From Bacilli bacterium (GTDB taxonomy: Bacteria > Bacillota > Bacilli > Bacillales > Amphibacillaceae): a DNA stretch of 32,768 nt. How positions within the stretch are numbered: the first letter of the stretch is position 1; each line of letters starts with the position of its first letter. Both the position numbers and the translations under genes were made by a program. The notes below the pieces were generated by a model that worked only from the letters and a program-made list of their open reading frames with translations, did no database searches and was not told the DNA's origin. Of this stretch, positions 7,423-16,089 are shown in pieces. The stretch lies in contig DUPD01000028.1 of NCBI GenBank assembly GCA_012838505.1, forward strand, positions 1 to 32,768, in the 5' to 3' direction.

Positions 7423-9726
7423 ATGAAAAAGTATTTAAAAGAACATGAATGGTCGATCATCGAGGAAGGTTTTGACCCAAATAATCATGAAGTTTCTGAA
7501 AGTGTCTTCAGCATAGGCAACGGCCACATGGGGCAACGAGCCAATTTTGAAGAAACGTATACAGGAGCTTCACTTCAAGGAAGTTACATGGCAGGAGTTT
7601 ACTATCCTGATAAAACTAGAGTGGGTTGGTGGAAAAACGGTTACCCAGAATACTTTGCAAAGGTACTCAATTCAACAAATTGGATTGGCTTAAAGATTGT
7701 GATTGATGGTGAAGAACTTGACCTCTACCAAACCAAAGTATCCGAGTTTGTTCGGGAATTGAATATGAAAGAAGGCTATTTACAACGTACTTTCAAAGCT
7801 GAACTTCAGGATGGAAAGCAATTAAAAGTTCAAGCAACACGTTTTGTTAGTATTGTTGATAAAGAAGTTGGCGCGCTTAAGTATGAAATTACACCATTAA
7901 ATTTTGATGGAACTTTAACTGCAACATCCTATTTAGATGGTGACATTAAGAACGAAGATGCGAACTATGATGAGAAATTCTGGGATCCTGTCAACACTTG
8001 GATCAAAGATAACCGGATGTCAGTCACATTAAAAACAAAAAAACTTGACTTCCATTTCTGTTCAACCGTTGAAACACAAATTTTCTCAAATGGAACAAAA
8101 CTTGAACTAACTGGAACAGCAAAGGAAGCAATTAAGTATGCTAGCTTAGTTTATGATCTGCCACTTACAGAAGGTGAATCAATCACGATTTACAAGTACG
8201 CCGCAAATGTAACGAACAGAGATCATGCTACAGATCAGTTAGAATCCGTAAGTTCGTCAATTTTAGATCGGGCAGTAGCTAAAGGTTTTGATCAATTAAA
8301 ACAAGAGCAAGCTAAAGGATGGGCAAATAAATGGCTTGATAGTGATATTGTGATTGAAGGTGATGTCGCTGCCCAGCAAGGGATTCGTTTCAATATTTTT
8401 CAACTGAATCAGACTTATACTGGTGAAGATGAGCGACTCAATATTGGTCCAAAAGGATTTACTGGTGAAAAATATGGTGGAAGTACTTACTGGGATACAG
8501 AAGCATACTGTTTACCATTCTACCTTGCAACAGCAGATCAGAAGATTGCTCGAAACTTACTTGTTTATCGTCATAACCATTTAGAAAAAGCAAAGGAGAA
8601 CGCCCGTAAATTAGGTTTTGAAAAAGGTGCCCTCTATCCGATGGTAACGATGAACGGTGAGGAATGTCATAATGAATGGGAAATTACCTTTGAGGAAATC
8701 CATCGTAATGGTGCGATTGCTTATGCGATCTATAACTATGTCAATTATACTGGCGACAAATCGTACCTTGGTGAATATGGAATTGAAGTGTTGACTGAAA
8801 TTTCTCGCTTCTGGGAAGAGCGCGTTAACTACGTTCCTGCTAAAGATGTCTATATGATTCTAGGTGTTACAGGACCAAATGAGTACGACAATAACATAGA
8901 TAATAACTGGTATACTAACCGCATCGCTAGTTGGACATTAGAATATACAATTGAAGTTCTTGATTACTTGAAAAAATCAGACTCTGTTTTATATCAAAAA
9001 TGGATTGATAAGCTTGAGCTTAAAGATGAAGAGGTTAACCAGTGGAAAGACATCATTAAGAAAATGTATTACCCTATCGATGAAGAACGAAATGTGTTTC
9101 TACAACAAGACAATTTCTTAAATAAAGAGTTAATGCCTGTTTCTGAATTAGACAAAAAACATCTACCTTTAAATCAGAATTGGTCTTGGGATCGGATTTT
9201 ACGTTCTTGTTTCATTAAGCAAGCAGACGTTTTACAAGGGCTATATTTCTTAAATCATGAATTTGACCTTGACACAATTAAGCGAAACTTTGATTTCTAT
9301 GAACCAATGACTGTTCATGAATCATCGTTATCACCGTGCGTTCACTCAATTTTAGCTTGTCAATTAGGTTACAAAGACAAAGCATATGAAATGTATTTAC
9401 GTACGGCCCGACTTGATTTAGATAATTATAATAACGATACTGAGGACGGTTGCCACACGACAAGTATGGCTGGTACGTGGATGTCAGTCGTGCAAGGTTT
9501 TGGTGGCATGAAAATCAAGGATAATCGACTGCACTTGAATCCATTTATCCCTGGTGAATGGAAATCATTTTCATTCAAGGTTGTTTTCCGCGGTGCTCGT
9601 TTGTTAGTTCAAGTTGATCAAGAAAAAGTAACAATTATAAACGAAACAACTACTTCAGTCGACCTAAGTGTCTACAACAACCAAACACAACTCGACGGAA
9701 AAGCAACAGTAGAAATCGCATTGTAA
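7423..9726 (+). CDS. mapA: Maltose phosphorylase (glycoside hydrolase family 65)
   Basis: A 767-residue cytoplasmic enzyme that phosphorolyses maltose to glucose and beta-glucose 1-phosphate. The domain order is that of GH65: N-terminal beta-sandwich (about 1-270), linker, alpha/alpha-barrel (about 320-690) and C-terminal beta domain. The catalytic segment VTGPNEYDNNIDNNWYTN places the general-acid Glu at residue 487, the number reported for the Lactobacillus brevis enzyme. GEECHNEWEITFEEIHRNG also fits maltose rather than kojibiose or trehalose phosphorylases. The start follows a near-perfect AGGAGG at seven bases; an upstream in-frame ATG has no ribosome site. With pgmB next to it, maltose is routed to glycolysis with one ATP saved. 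No maltose transporter gene is adjacent. Another alpha-glucobiose substrate remains possible. Confidence 0.88.
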   Translation: MKKYLKEHEWSIIEEGFDPNNHEVSESVFSIGNGHMGQRANFEETYTGASLQGSYMAGVYYPDKTRVGWWKNGYPEYFAKVLNSTNWIGLKIVIDGEELDLYQTKVSEFVRELNMKEGYLQRTFKAELQDGKQLKVQATRFVSIVDKEVGALKYEITPLNFDGTLTATSYLDGDIKNEDANYDEKFWDPVNTWIKDNRMSVTLKTKKLDFHFCSTVETQIFSNGTKLELTGTAKEAIKYASLVYDLPLTEGESITIYKYAANVTNRDHATDQLESVSSSILDRAVAKGFDQLKQEQAKGWANKWLDSDIVIEGDVAAQQGIRFNIFQLNQTYTGEDERLNIGPKGFTGEKYGGSTYWDTEAYCLPFYLATADQKIARNLLVYRHNHLEKAKENARKLGFEKGALYPMVTMNGEECHNEWEITFEEIHRNGAIAYAIYNYVNYTGDKSYLGEYGIEVLTEISRFWEERVNYVPAKDVYMILGVTGPNEYDNNIDNNWYTNRIASWTLEYTIEVLDYLKKSDSVLYQKWIDKLELKDEEVNQWKDIIKKMYYPIDEERNVFLQQDNFLNKELMPVSELDKKHLPLNQNWSWDRILRSCFIKQADVLQGLYFLNHEFDLDTIKRNFDFYEPMTVHESSLSPCVHSILACQLGYKDKAYEMYLRTARLDLDNYNNDTEDGCHTTSMAGTWMSVVQGFGGMKIKDNRLHLNPFIPGEWKSFSFKVVFRGARLLVQVDQEKVTIINETTTSVDLSVYNNQTQLDGKATVEIAL

Positions 9727-9730
9727 ACAT

Positions 9731-9763
9731 AATCAAACCCAGGATCATCTCCTGGGTTTGATT
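9731..9763. terminator. Bidirectional terminator between maltose phosphorylase and dps
   Basis: A perfect 14-bp inverted repeat (9731-9744 and 9750-9763, sequence AATCAAACCCAGGA and its complement) with a 5-base loop lies between two convergent genes. Both flanks are T- or AT-rich rather than pure T runs. Confidence 0.8.
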
Positions 9764-9767
9764 TATA

Positions 9768-10220
9768 TTATTTATCTAAATACGCTTTAAGCATCCACAT
9801 ATGTTTTTCTAAATCTGTTTTATAACCGATATATAAATCTTCTGACACTGGATCGCCAGCATCCCCTGCTAATTCGATCCCTTCTGTTGCATGGTCGACA
9901 ATTTTTTCAAAATCATCTAAAACACTTTGAACCATCTCCGACTGACTCATTTCCTCAGTGTACGGCTTTTCTTTAATAATCGAATGATCAAGAAATTCTT
10001 GTAATGTTGAGTACGGCTTCCCTTCAATCGTTAATAAGCGCTCTGCAAACTCATCGAAGTATTCATTAATTTGATCATAATATTCTTCAAAAGTTTCGTG
10101 TAGTGTAAAGAAGTGTTTTCCTTTTACATACCAGTGATATTGATGTAATTTTGTAAATAACACACCTTGAGTTGCAACTGCAACGTTTAAATGAGCTTTT
10201 AATGCTTTGTTATCTGCCAT
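9768..10220 (-). CDS. dps: Dps/MrgA-type ferritin-like protein
   Basis: A 150-residue mini-ferritin that oxidises and stores iron with peroxide and protects DNA. The ferroxidase-site motif is complete: HWYVKGKHFFTLHETFEEYYDQ, with DEFAERLLTIEG completing the intersubunit site. Length and motif spacing match MrgA and Dps of Bacillus. The ribosome site GGAGG lies nine bases before the ATG. A promoter overlapping a PerR-like palindrome lies about 130 bases upstream, which suggests induction by peroxide or iron-manganese status. It is a single-gene unit convergent with maltose phosphorylase. Confidence 0.93.
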   Translation of the reverse strand: MADNKALKAHLNVAVATQGVLFTKLHQYHWYVKGKHFFTLHETFEEYYDQINEYFDEFAERLLTIEGKPYSTLQEFLDHSIIKEKPYTEEMSQSEMVQSVLDDFEKIVDHATEGIELAGDAGDPVSEDLYIGYKTDLEKHMWMLKAYLDK

Positions 10221-10347
10221 TTTTTAATAACCTCCATAGATTTAGTCTTTCATCTCAATAGTTCGTCTTCCCTTTTCCAAGTAAAATAAACATCTTAAAT
10301 TTGCAAAGGCTTAATCACCTCATTTAAATTAGTTTTAATATTACTTT

Positions 10348-10382
10348 ATACTAATTATAATATTATAATTAGTATTGGTCAA
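10348..10382 (-). promoter_or_regulatory. dps promoter overlapped by a PerR-box-like palindrome
   Basis: On the minus strand, -35 TTGACC (10377-10382) and -10 TATAAT (10354-10359) are 17 bases apart. A perfect 28-bp palindrome (10348-10375; central half-sites ATTATAAT repeated) covers the spacer and the -10. It closely resembles the mrgA PerR box, TTATAAT-N-ATTATAA, but lacks the single central base. Repression by PerR or another Fur-family protein is inferred. Confidence 0.75.
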
Positions 10383-10391
10383 GTTCAAAAG

Positions 10392-10690
10392 TCTAGTTAA
10401 ATTCTTTTGCTTCGAAGCAAGGCCCAGTATATTAGCTAAGCTAAAAGGAACCACTTTTATTGGGAAACTCGCATGAAGTGAAACTTCTACCACCCTGGGT
10501 TCTTCACTCCAACTTATAAGTCTTAGCTTCCTTCTAATTGATGAAGTGGCAGTCTTGTTGACAGTTGGACTACGATAAATGAACCCTTTGACACTTTCAC
10601 TTGCATTGCTTTTTGTACTGATTCCATTATTATTAGCCATTTTTCTTAAATTAAACTGAAAAAAATGACGTATACTAAGCAAGAATCATA
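10392..10690. other. Intergenic stretch without a recognised gene
   Basis: The 300 bases between the dps promoter and the thioredoxin-like gene hold no recognised gene. A minus-strand open frame of about 113 codons runs through here into the dps promoter. It lacks a ribosome site, uses AGA/AGG arginine codons that its neighbours avoid and matches nothing I know. The region is slightly less AT-rich than other gaps and might be a relic of transferred DNA. Confidence 0.4.
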
Positions 10691-10695
10691 ATGGT

Positions 10696-10723
10696 TTGAT
10701 TTTTTTATTCGCTATGCTATTGT
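10696..10723 (+). promoter_or_regulatory. Sigma-A-type promoter of the thioredoxin-like gene
   Basis: TTGATT and TATTGT are separated by 16 bases, about 35 bases before the GTG start. Confidence 0.5.
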
Positions 10724-10757
10724 CTGAGTGAGTAGCTATATCTAAGGAGGGTCTCGA

Positions 10758-11106
10758 GTGAAACCATTTCAAGAATTAACATCGATGGACGAAATTGATT
10801 CATTTATAACATCAAATCAACTGGCTTTTCTCTTTCTATCAAGACCAAATTGTAGTGTCTGTGTAAGTTTGTTACCACAGATTAAAACAGTGATGGAAAA
10901 CTATCCATCGGTTAAAACAGCATATATTAACACTGAAGTCATTCCAGAAGTTGCAGGACGTTTTAGTATTTTCACTGTTCCTGTGTTAATTTTGTTTTTT
11001 TGAGCGGAAAGAATACTTGCGTGAAGCACGAATTGTCCCAATCGCACCATTTAATGAAAAAATTAACCGCATCGTTCAAGGTGTCGAATCAGAAATCAAT
11101 GATTGA
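10758..11106 (+). pseudogene. Thioredoxin-like protein (YdfQ type), frameshifted in a T7 run
   Basis: The gene starts at GTG after AAGGAGG and encodes 81 residues with a thioredoxin-like CxxC (C32 and C35, in RPNCSVC) and the cis-Pro segment FTVPVLILFF, then stops at TGA 11001-11003. Removing one T from the seven T at 10995-11001 restores the frame as FFERKEYLREARIVP and extends it to TGA 11104-11106, giving 115 residues, the usual size of these small thioredoxins. The restored tail keeps the family pattern. A terminator follows nine bases after the downstream stop, which confirms the true gene end. It is a recent mutation, a sequencing error in a homopolymer, or much less likely programmed slippage. 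Confidence 0.85.
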
Positions 11107-11114
11107 TTGAATCG

Positions 11115-11149
11115 AAAAGGCTAACGAAATTAACTCAATAGCCTTTTTT
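11115..11149 (+). terminator. Terminator after the thioredoxin-like gene
   Basis: Arms AAAGGCTA and TAGCCTTT enclose a 15-base loop and run into six T. Confidence 0.85.
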
Positions 11150-11265
11150 ACTTGGGCAATATAATAGAATAAGTCAATTAATCAAGACCATATATCAATT
11201 TAATTCTCGCTAAAATCAAGTAGTATAAATATGTAGGTTGCCGTTCGTTAGCAAATCAAAATGAC

Positions 11266-12030
11266 TTATGTTTTAATCGACGTGGATTGCCGATATTGTA
11301 ATGGTGTTTGATTTGTTATTTTTTTAAATTGGCGATGAAAGTGTTCAATATTTTGATAGCCCGCCATTATTGCTACTTCATTAACCGATAAGTTTGAATT
11401 TAACAATTGATCTTGAGCGTAGTTAATTCGACGACTGATCACATCATTCATACAGGAGATATTAAATTTTTCTCGATAAATCGCTTGAAGATAACTCTGA
11501 CTAATGTGCAGTTTTTCTGCCATTAACTTGACTGACCACTCTTTTTCGGGTGAATTATATATTTCCTTCCGGAGCTGAACAAGTTGGTGCTGGATCTTAA
11601 TATTTTCTTCATCCTGGTCAAGTAATTTTTTAAACAAAACCGATAGCAGATGGTGTGTAATTTGATCTGATTCTTCATTTAATTCCGCATGTTCCCATGC
11701 CAATAACTTGATAATCTGACGGCAATATTCTGGGTCTTTCGGTGAAAATGGATGACCTTGAATTGGGAATGCTTCAACAAATGGTTCCGCTGAATCAAAG
11801 CGAATCCAATCATTTTCATAAACCGATTGACTTGCAGAATAGTAGATTTTTTTGTTTGGTGGAAACAGAACAGCTGAATAAGCTGGATACTCCTCTAACC
11901 GTCCGTTAACGAAAAAGTTAGCTGGCGTATGAGTCAACAAAAACAACCAGCAATCGTGCCCATTCGGTAAATCAAAAATAAACTTACTATCATGTTTTAT
12001 ATCATAGCCGATGTAGCGAATCTGATTCAT
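11266..12030 (-). CDS. AraC-family transcriptional regulator
   Basis: A 254-residue regulator with an N-terminal sugar-sensing cupin-like domain (about 1-150) and a C-terminal double helix-turn-helix (about 165-252). The last domain shows VKLMAEKLHISQSYLQAIYREKF and the second helix pair VNEVAIMAGYQNIEHFHRQFKKITNQTPLQYR, the AraC/XylS signature. The start at MNQIRYIG has GAGGTG five bases upstream; longer in-frame extensions would cross the divergent promoter region. It is transcribed divergently from the GH43 gene, with a perfect inverted repeat between them. It is therefore probably the activator or repressor of that gene, responding to an arabinose- or xylose-containing sugar. Confidence 0.88.
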   Translation of the reverse strand: MNQIRYIGYDIKHDSKFIFDLPNGHDCWLFLLTHTPANFFVNGRLEEYPAYSAVLFPPNKKIYYSASQSVYENDWIRFDSAEPFVEAFPIQGHPFSPKDPEYCRQIIKLLAWEHAELNEESDQITHHLLSVLFKKLLDQDEENIKIQHQLVQLRKEIYNSPEKEWSVKLMAEKLHISQSYLQAIYREKFNISCMNDVISRRINYAQDQLLNSNLSVNEVAIMAGYQNIEHFHRQFKKITNQTPLQYRQSTSIKT

Positions 12031-12051
12031 ACTGCACCTCATTAACGTAAA

Positions 12052-12077
12052 ATAATAGGAAAAATCAATCCTATTAT
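12052..12077. promoter_or_regulatory. Inverted repeat between the divergent araC-type and GH43 genes
   Basis: Perfect 9-base arms ATAATAGGA (12052-12060) and TCCTATTAT (12069-12077) are separated by eight bases and centred between the two starts. It is a likely operator; the identity of the binding protein is inferred from position. Confidence 0.5.
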
Positions 12078-12118
12078 AAAATAAATTCCAAAAATACACA
12101 AGGAAAGAAGGAATCGAC

Positions 12119-13915
12119 ATGTATAAACTACTTAATTATCAACGAGAAGAAAAACATACTGATCTCTATAGTGAGAAGCTCGCAAAGAGTATGCATTTAG
12201 CTATTCAGAAAGAGAATAAGCCTTTTGAAGCTTTAAATCAGAACTTTGGAATTCTATTCGCAAAGGCGTACGAAGCAGAAAACGAAGTCCTCCACCCGAA
12301 GCAGCTGGTAAACTCATGGTTATTGAACACAAAAGATGACCAATTCGTTGTTGTTGCGGTGCGTGTTAACCCAGACGGAAGCTCAGATGAGATTAGCAAG
12401 GGGAGTATTTTAGTATTTGAATCTAAGAACTTATTACAATATACCGAGCTACCGCTGTTGAAACTATCTGATCAAACAATTGTTGATCTAACTGCAAATT
12501 ATGATGCCTCAATTGATCAATATGTGATCAACTGGCAAGAAACTGATGGCTCATGCTATCAAGTAACGGTAGCAGATTTCACCTCAGAAGTTGATTTAAC
12601 AAATAAAAAAGCGATTGACCAATTACCCCTTGAAGATTTTACAGAGTTTACGACAGAGATTGAAGGTGTTATTCCACGTAATACAATTGAAATCTCGGAC
12701 GAACTAGGCGATTATCTCGTGAAAAAATTAACGACGCCAGTCAATATCGAAATTAACTTACCTGAATCGATTGAAGTCTCGTCACTAGAACAATTAAATG
12801 CAGTGAAGGCAACAGCTGTTTATAGCGACGGCACAACTGCAACAAAGAAAATTGACTGGTTCGTGGATCAGGTTGATTTTGATCAACCTGGTGAGTATGA
12901 GGTAAAAGGTAAAGTACATCAAGACCATTATCCATTCCCAATCGCTTGGGATCGCGCAGACCCATGTATTGGCAAGTGGAACGGTAAATATTATTTCATC
13001 GCGACAAATGATGCTGATGGAAATAACAGCTTGTACATTAGAGAAGCAAATTCGATTCCTGAGCTTGTAACTGCTCAAGAAATTCGAATTTTAGATACAC
13101 AACAATACCCTGAGTTTAAGAGCTTACTATGGGCACCAGAGTTCCATATCGTCAATGATCGATTCTATATTTTCCATGCCGGCTCATCTAATGGATTCGT
13201 AGAGCAAGCATGTCAAGTAATGGCACTTAAAGAAGGCGGAAATCCACTGATCAGAGAGGATTGGGAAAAACCAAAAATGGTGATCAAAATGGACGGCACC
13301 CCATTAGTTGAAGCTGGAAAAGGCATTACACTCGATATGACAGTTATTCCTAAAAAAGGGCGTTACTTTGCTTCATGGTCACAACGTCCACTTCATCCTC
13401 ATGATTTAGGTGCGTGGATTTGTTTTGCCGAAATTAACCCAGATGAACCATGGAAGCTGATCTCAGATGTAATTACGATCGCCAAACCAGATTATGGTTG
13501 GGATAATAACCATACACCTGTTGTTGAAGGCCCATACCCACTCATTCGCGACCGGAAAATTTTCCTAACAATATCAGGTGCAGCAGTTGACAGCACATAT
13601 GTTGTTGGCCTCTTAACAGCAGATGTTGATGCAGATTTATTAGATCCAGCAAGCTGGGTTAAAACAAACTATCCATTGTTAACACTAAATGACGTTGAAG
13701 GCGAATATGGTCCTGGTCACAACGCATACATTATTGACGAAGATGGTGACGTTTGGAATACGTACCATGCCCGACCTGGCCTAAATGAACCACGTAGTTC
13801 TGGGATTCGCCGTGTCCACTTTGATATCGACGGTTACCCTGTCCTTGCGTTAACTGAAGAAAAAGATTTAAACCCTGACCTAACAATCGTGACAGCAACA
13901 ATTAAAATTAAATAA
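12119..13915 (+). CDS. Family 43 glycoside hydrolase with internal Big_4 domain
   Basis: A 598-residue enzyme, probably an arabinofuranosidase or xylosidase type. The N-terminal 190 residues read like an incomplete beta-propeller (KSMHLAIQKENKPFEALNQN and GSILVFESKNLLQYTEL) of the sort seen in GH43 relatives. Residues about 210-262 fit a bacterial Ig-like Big_4 domain (TAVYSDGTTATKKIDWFV). The catalytic five-blade propeller follows, with the base D281 (RADPCIGKW), the pKa-modulating D406 (GITLDMTV) and the acid E470 (VVEGPYP). No signal peptide is present, so it appears intracellular, odd for a Big_4 protein. GAAGGA precedes the ATG. The divergent AraC gene is the probable regulator. The exact substrate is not predictable. 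Confidence 0.82.
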   Translation: MYKLLNYQREEKHTDLYSEKLAKSMHLAIQKENKPFEALNQNFGILFAKAYEAENEVLHPKQLVNSWLLNTKDDQFVVVAVRVNPDGSSDEISKGSILVFESKNLLQYTELPLLKLSDQTIVDLTANYDASIDQYVINWQETDGSCYQVTVADFTSEVDLTNKKAIDQLPLEDFTEFTTEIEGVIPRNTIEISDELGDYLVKKLTTPVNIEINLPESIEVSSLEQLNAVKATAVYSDGTTATKKIDWFVDQVDFDQPGEYEVKGKVHQDHYPFPIAWDRADPCIGKWNGKYYFIATNDADGNNSLYIREANSIPELVTAQEIRILDTQQYPEFKSLLWAPEFHIVNDRFYIFHAGSSNGFVEQACQVMALKEGGNPLIREDWEKPKMVIKMDGTPLVEAGKGITLDMTVIPKKGRYFASWSQRPLHPHDLGAWICFAEINPDEPWKLISDVITIAKPDYGWDNNHTPVVEGPYPLIRDRKIFLTISGAAVDSTYVVGLLTADVDADLLDPASWVKTNYPLLTLNDVEGEYGPGHNAYIIDEDGDVWNTYHARPGLNEPRSSGIRRVHFDIDGYPVLALTEEKDLNPDLTIVTATIKIK

Positions 13916-13926
13916 TTTTTTAAATA

Positions 13927-13974
13927 AAAAACTCCGGTGCGAGATCTTAGCTAACATCCCGCACCGGAGTTTTA
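13927..13974 (+). terminator. Terminator after the GH43 gene
   Basis: Arms AAAACTCCGGTGCG (to 13941) and CGCACCGGAGTTTT (13960-13973) form a GC-rich stem, the strongest hairpin of this region, with a short T tail. Confidence 0.92.
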
Positions 13975-14055
13975 TTGTAGTATTATGACCTTTTTCTAAA
14001 ATCTATTGATTAATTGCTAGGCGCGCTTGGTTCCCGGATTCTTTGTCAGGAAAGA

Positions 14056-14114
14056 ACGATTAGAACCTATTCATACCCCCTTGAGCTAATTTTTCAGCAG
14101 AGGGGGAACGATTA
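14056..14114. repeat. Two-unit member of the 52-bp hairpin repeat family
   Basis: The core ACGATTA occurs at 14056 and again at 14108, exactly 52 bases apart. The first is followed by CCTATTCAT, as in the larger arrays. Between them TACCCCCT and AGGGGGA can pair. It lies between two convergent genes. Confidence 0.65.
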
Positions 14115-14137
14115 ATCGGCACTTACAAGTAGATGCA

Positions 14138-14836
14138 TTATGGAACGCGAATTAAGTCACTCGGGGTTACCATACCTAGCAACTTTTGATTCGGCTTGCC
14201 ATCTTCGGTAATTAAAAGCGCAGCGATACCTTCGTGCTTTTTAAACATATCTAACAATAGCTCCTCCGCTTGATATATATCCATTGACCGTGGAATAAAG
14301 CGATAATTTGGCTCAGCACCATTATCATCAATGAGTTTCATAATCGGTGTTTTCAACAACTCAGCAAAATCACCGTTCATATGATGTGCAATCCAATGCA
14401 AAACTGTTTTATCCGTTAAAAGACCAACAAATTGCTTACTCCGATAAACAGGAAATTGAGTAAACCTTGTCTCACGAATGACATTTAAAATTGTTTTCAC
14501 AGTCAAATCTGCTTGCACAACTTTTAACGTTTTCGCAAAAGTCGGGATCACTAACTTCGGTGCAGTCATCTCAGCTGCAATTTTCTCAATCGCTTCTACA
14601 ATCTCGATATGTGGATCTGCAATTGTGTAGTTAACCTCCGTTCGCTCATGAACGATCGCATTCCGCAACTCAGAATACTCAAGTAAATCATTGTGGTAAC
14701 GATTCACAATCGCATCTTTCTTCCGCAAGCGTAGGACCGCCTGGAAAAATGGCACATAACTCGTATCATTTAACTGCTGATTAATGTACTTCTCAATTTT
14801 ATTAAATGCAACAATAAAACGTTCTGCCCTCTCCAT
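14138..14836 (-). CDS. HEPN-like/CBS-pair protein
   Basis: A 232-residue cytoplasmic protein. The N-terminal 90 residues are alpha-helical and contain YSELRNAIVHERTE, whose R-N-A-I-V-H fits the Rx4H motif of HEPN domains, many of which are RNases. A pair of CBS domains follows (about 100-160 and 175-230; TRFTQFPVYRSKQFVGLLTD and LITEDGKPNQKLLGMVTPSDLI), which usually bind adenosine nucleotides or cyclic dinucleotides. The ATG giving MERAERF is six bases after GAGGTG. Nuclease activity is unproven, and many HEPN-like domains only bind RNA or protein. No toxin-antitoxin partner is adjacent. Similar fused proteins occur in other Firmicutes. Confidence 0.75.
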   Translation of the reverse strand: MERAERFIVAFNKIEKYINQQLNDTSYVPFFQAVLRLRKKDAIVNRYHNDLLEYSELRNAIVHERTEVNYTIADPHIEIVEAIEKIAAEMTAPKLVIPTFAKTLKVVQADLTVKTILNVIRETRFTQFPVYRSKQFVGLLTDKTVLHWIAHHMNGDFAELLKTPIMKLIDDNGAEPNYRFIPRSMDIYQAEELLLDMFKKHEGIAALLITEDGKPNQKLLGMVTPSDLIRVP

Positions 14837-14907
14837 ATACATCACCTCGAATTATTTGTTAACATTATAACTAAACGCGAGGCTTTTCTCAATTGAGAGC
14901 GCTTTAT

Positions 14908-16089
14908 TTATAGTGTGAAATGATTGACTCTTTGGTCAAGTGTCTCAGCTAATTGTTTTAATTCGATCGCAGCATCTGATACTTTTTCAATTGATTGAAC
15001 CGATTCCTCTGATGAAGCCGCTGATTCTTCTGAGAGGGAAGCAACTTCTTCAATTGAATGCTGAATATCATGACTTGAACCAACCATTTTATCTAAGTTT
15101 TCGACAATATTTTGTAAACTTTTAGATACATTAAGATAAGCTTGATTCATTTCATTAAATAATTGACCTGTCTGATTGATCTGTTCAGAGCCTTTATTTA
15201 CTTGATCAAAACCAGATTCTAACGCTTTCGTAACAACAGTTGACTCCGATTGGATGCGTAAGACAATCTCTGTAATTTGGCCAATCGATGTTGATACTTG
15301 TTCAGCTAGTTTTCTTACCTCATCTGCGACGACAGCAAACCCTTTTCCGTGTTCACCTGCTCGTGCCGCTTCAATCGCTGCATTTAAAGAAAGTAAATTC
15401 GTTTGTTCCGCGATATCTTCAATTACATCTACAAGCTGACTAATTTCTTTTGTTTCTTCATTTAATAATTGAACACGATTGACCGCATCTTTGACAATTA
15501 CAAAAATATCATTCATATGTTCGACCGAACTTTTCATTGATTCTGAACCTTTATTAGTCAGTTCCATTACTTGATCTGCTTGATTAACCGATTTTTGTGT
15601 TGTTAATGTTGTTTGATCAACTGTCTGAACATACTGCTCCATAGATTCATTAATGGTAGAAGCATTATTCGCTTGCGAATCAGCACCACGCGATAATTCT
15701 TCCATTGTTATCGCAATTTGTTGACTCCCTTCCTTAACATCACTAGCAGAATTCATTAGAAAATCACTTTGCTCAGCTACTCGGACTGTCGCTGATTTTA
15801 TCTCTGTCAATACACTCTTAATGCTATCTCTCATTTGGTTTGTCGCATGGAGTAATTGACCAATTTCATCTTTACGTTTCACCTTAACTGATTCGCCGGT
15901 CAGATCTCCATTAGCTACAGATTGCATCTGATTGGCTACCCTTTTTAACGGTATACCAATTGAGCGCCCCATGACCGTCCCGATAATAATTGAAATGATA
16001 GCGGCAACAATTATAACGACAATAACAATATACTGACTTGTCTCATACACAGTTGTTGATTGATTATGTAGCTCTTCTTTAGGGATCAA
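14908..16089 (-). pseudogene. Methyl-accepting chemotaxis protein, 5' part lost
   Basis: The surviving 393 residues hold the second transmembrane helix ([19 protein letters not shown]), a HAMP domain and the full cytoplasmic signalling domain with the hairpin tip [25 protein letters not shown]. It opens with IPKEEL, which in intact receptors is the end of the extracellular Cache domain, and the TTG there has no ribosome site. Intact homologues are about 650 residues, so roughly 260 are missing. Upstream in the same frame lie two stop codons. A further stretch (16132-16210, minus strand) reads SEKYDELFTVTRQSIEMFAD before a stop and looks like a remnant of the sensory domain. Probably non-functional as a receptor. 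Confidence 0.78.

Noticed and set aside
10485..10500. T-box-like element (CAGGGTGGTA on the minus strand)
   Set aside because: The rest of the T-box sequence (ACCGCG) is missing, no terminator/antiterminator pair follows, and the downstream gene would be dps, not an amino-acid gene.
10341..10682. Minus-strand open frame of 113 codons
   Set aside because: It has no ribosome site and runs through the dps promoter palindrome. Its arginine codons (AGA, AGG) differ from those of neighbours, and no family is recognised.
10995..11001. Programmed frameshifting in the thioredoxin-like gene
   Set aside because: No stimulatory Shine-Dalgarno or downstream structure was seen, and the protein family is not known to use it. 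A mutation or read error is simpler.
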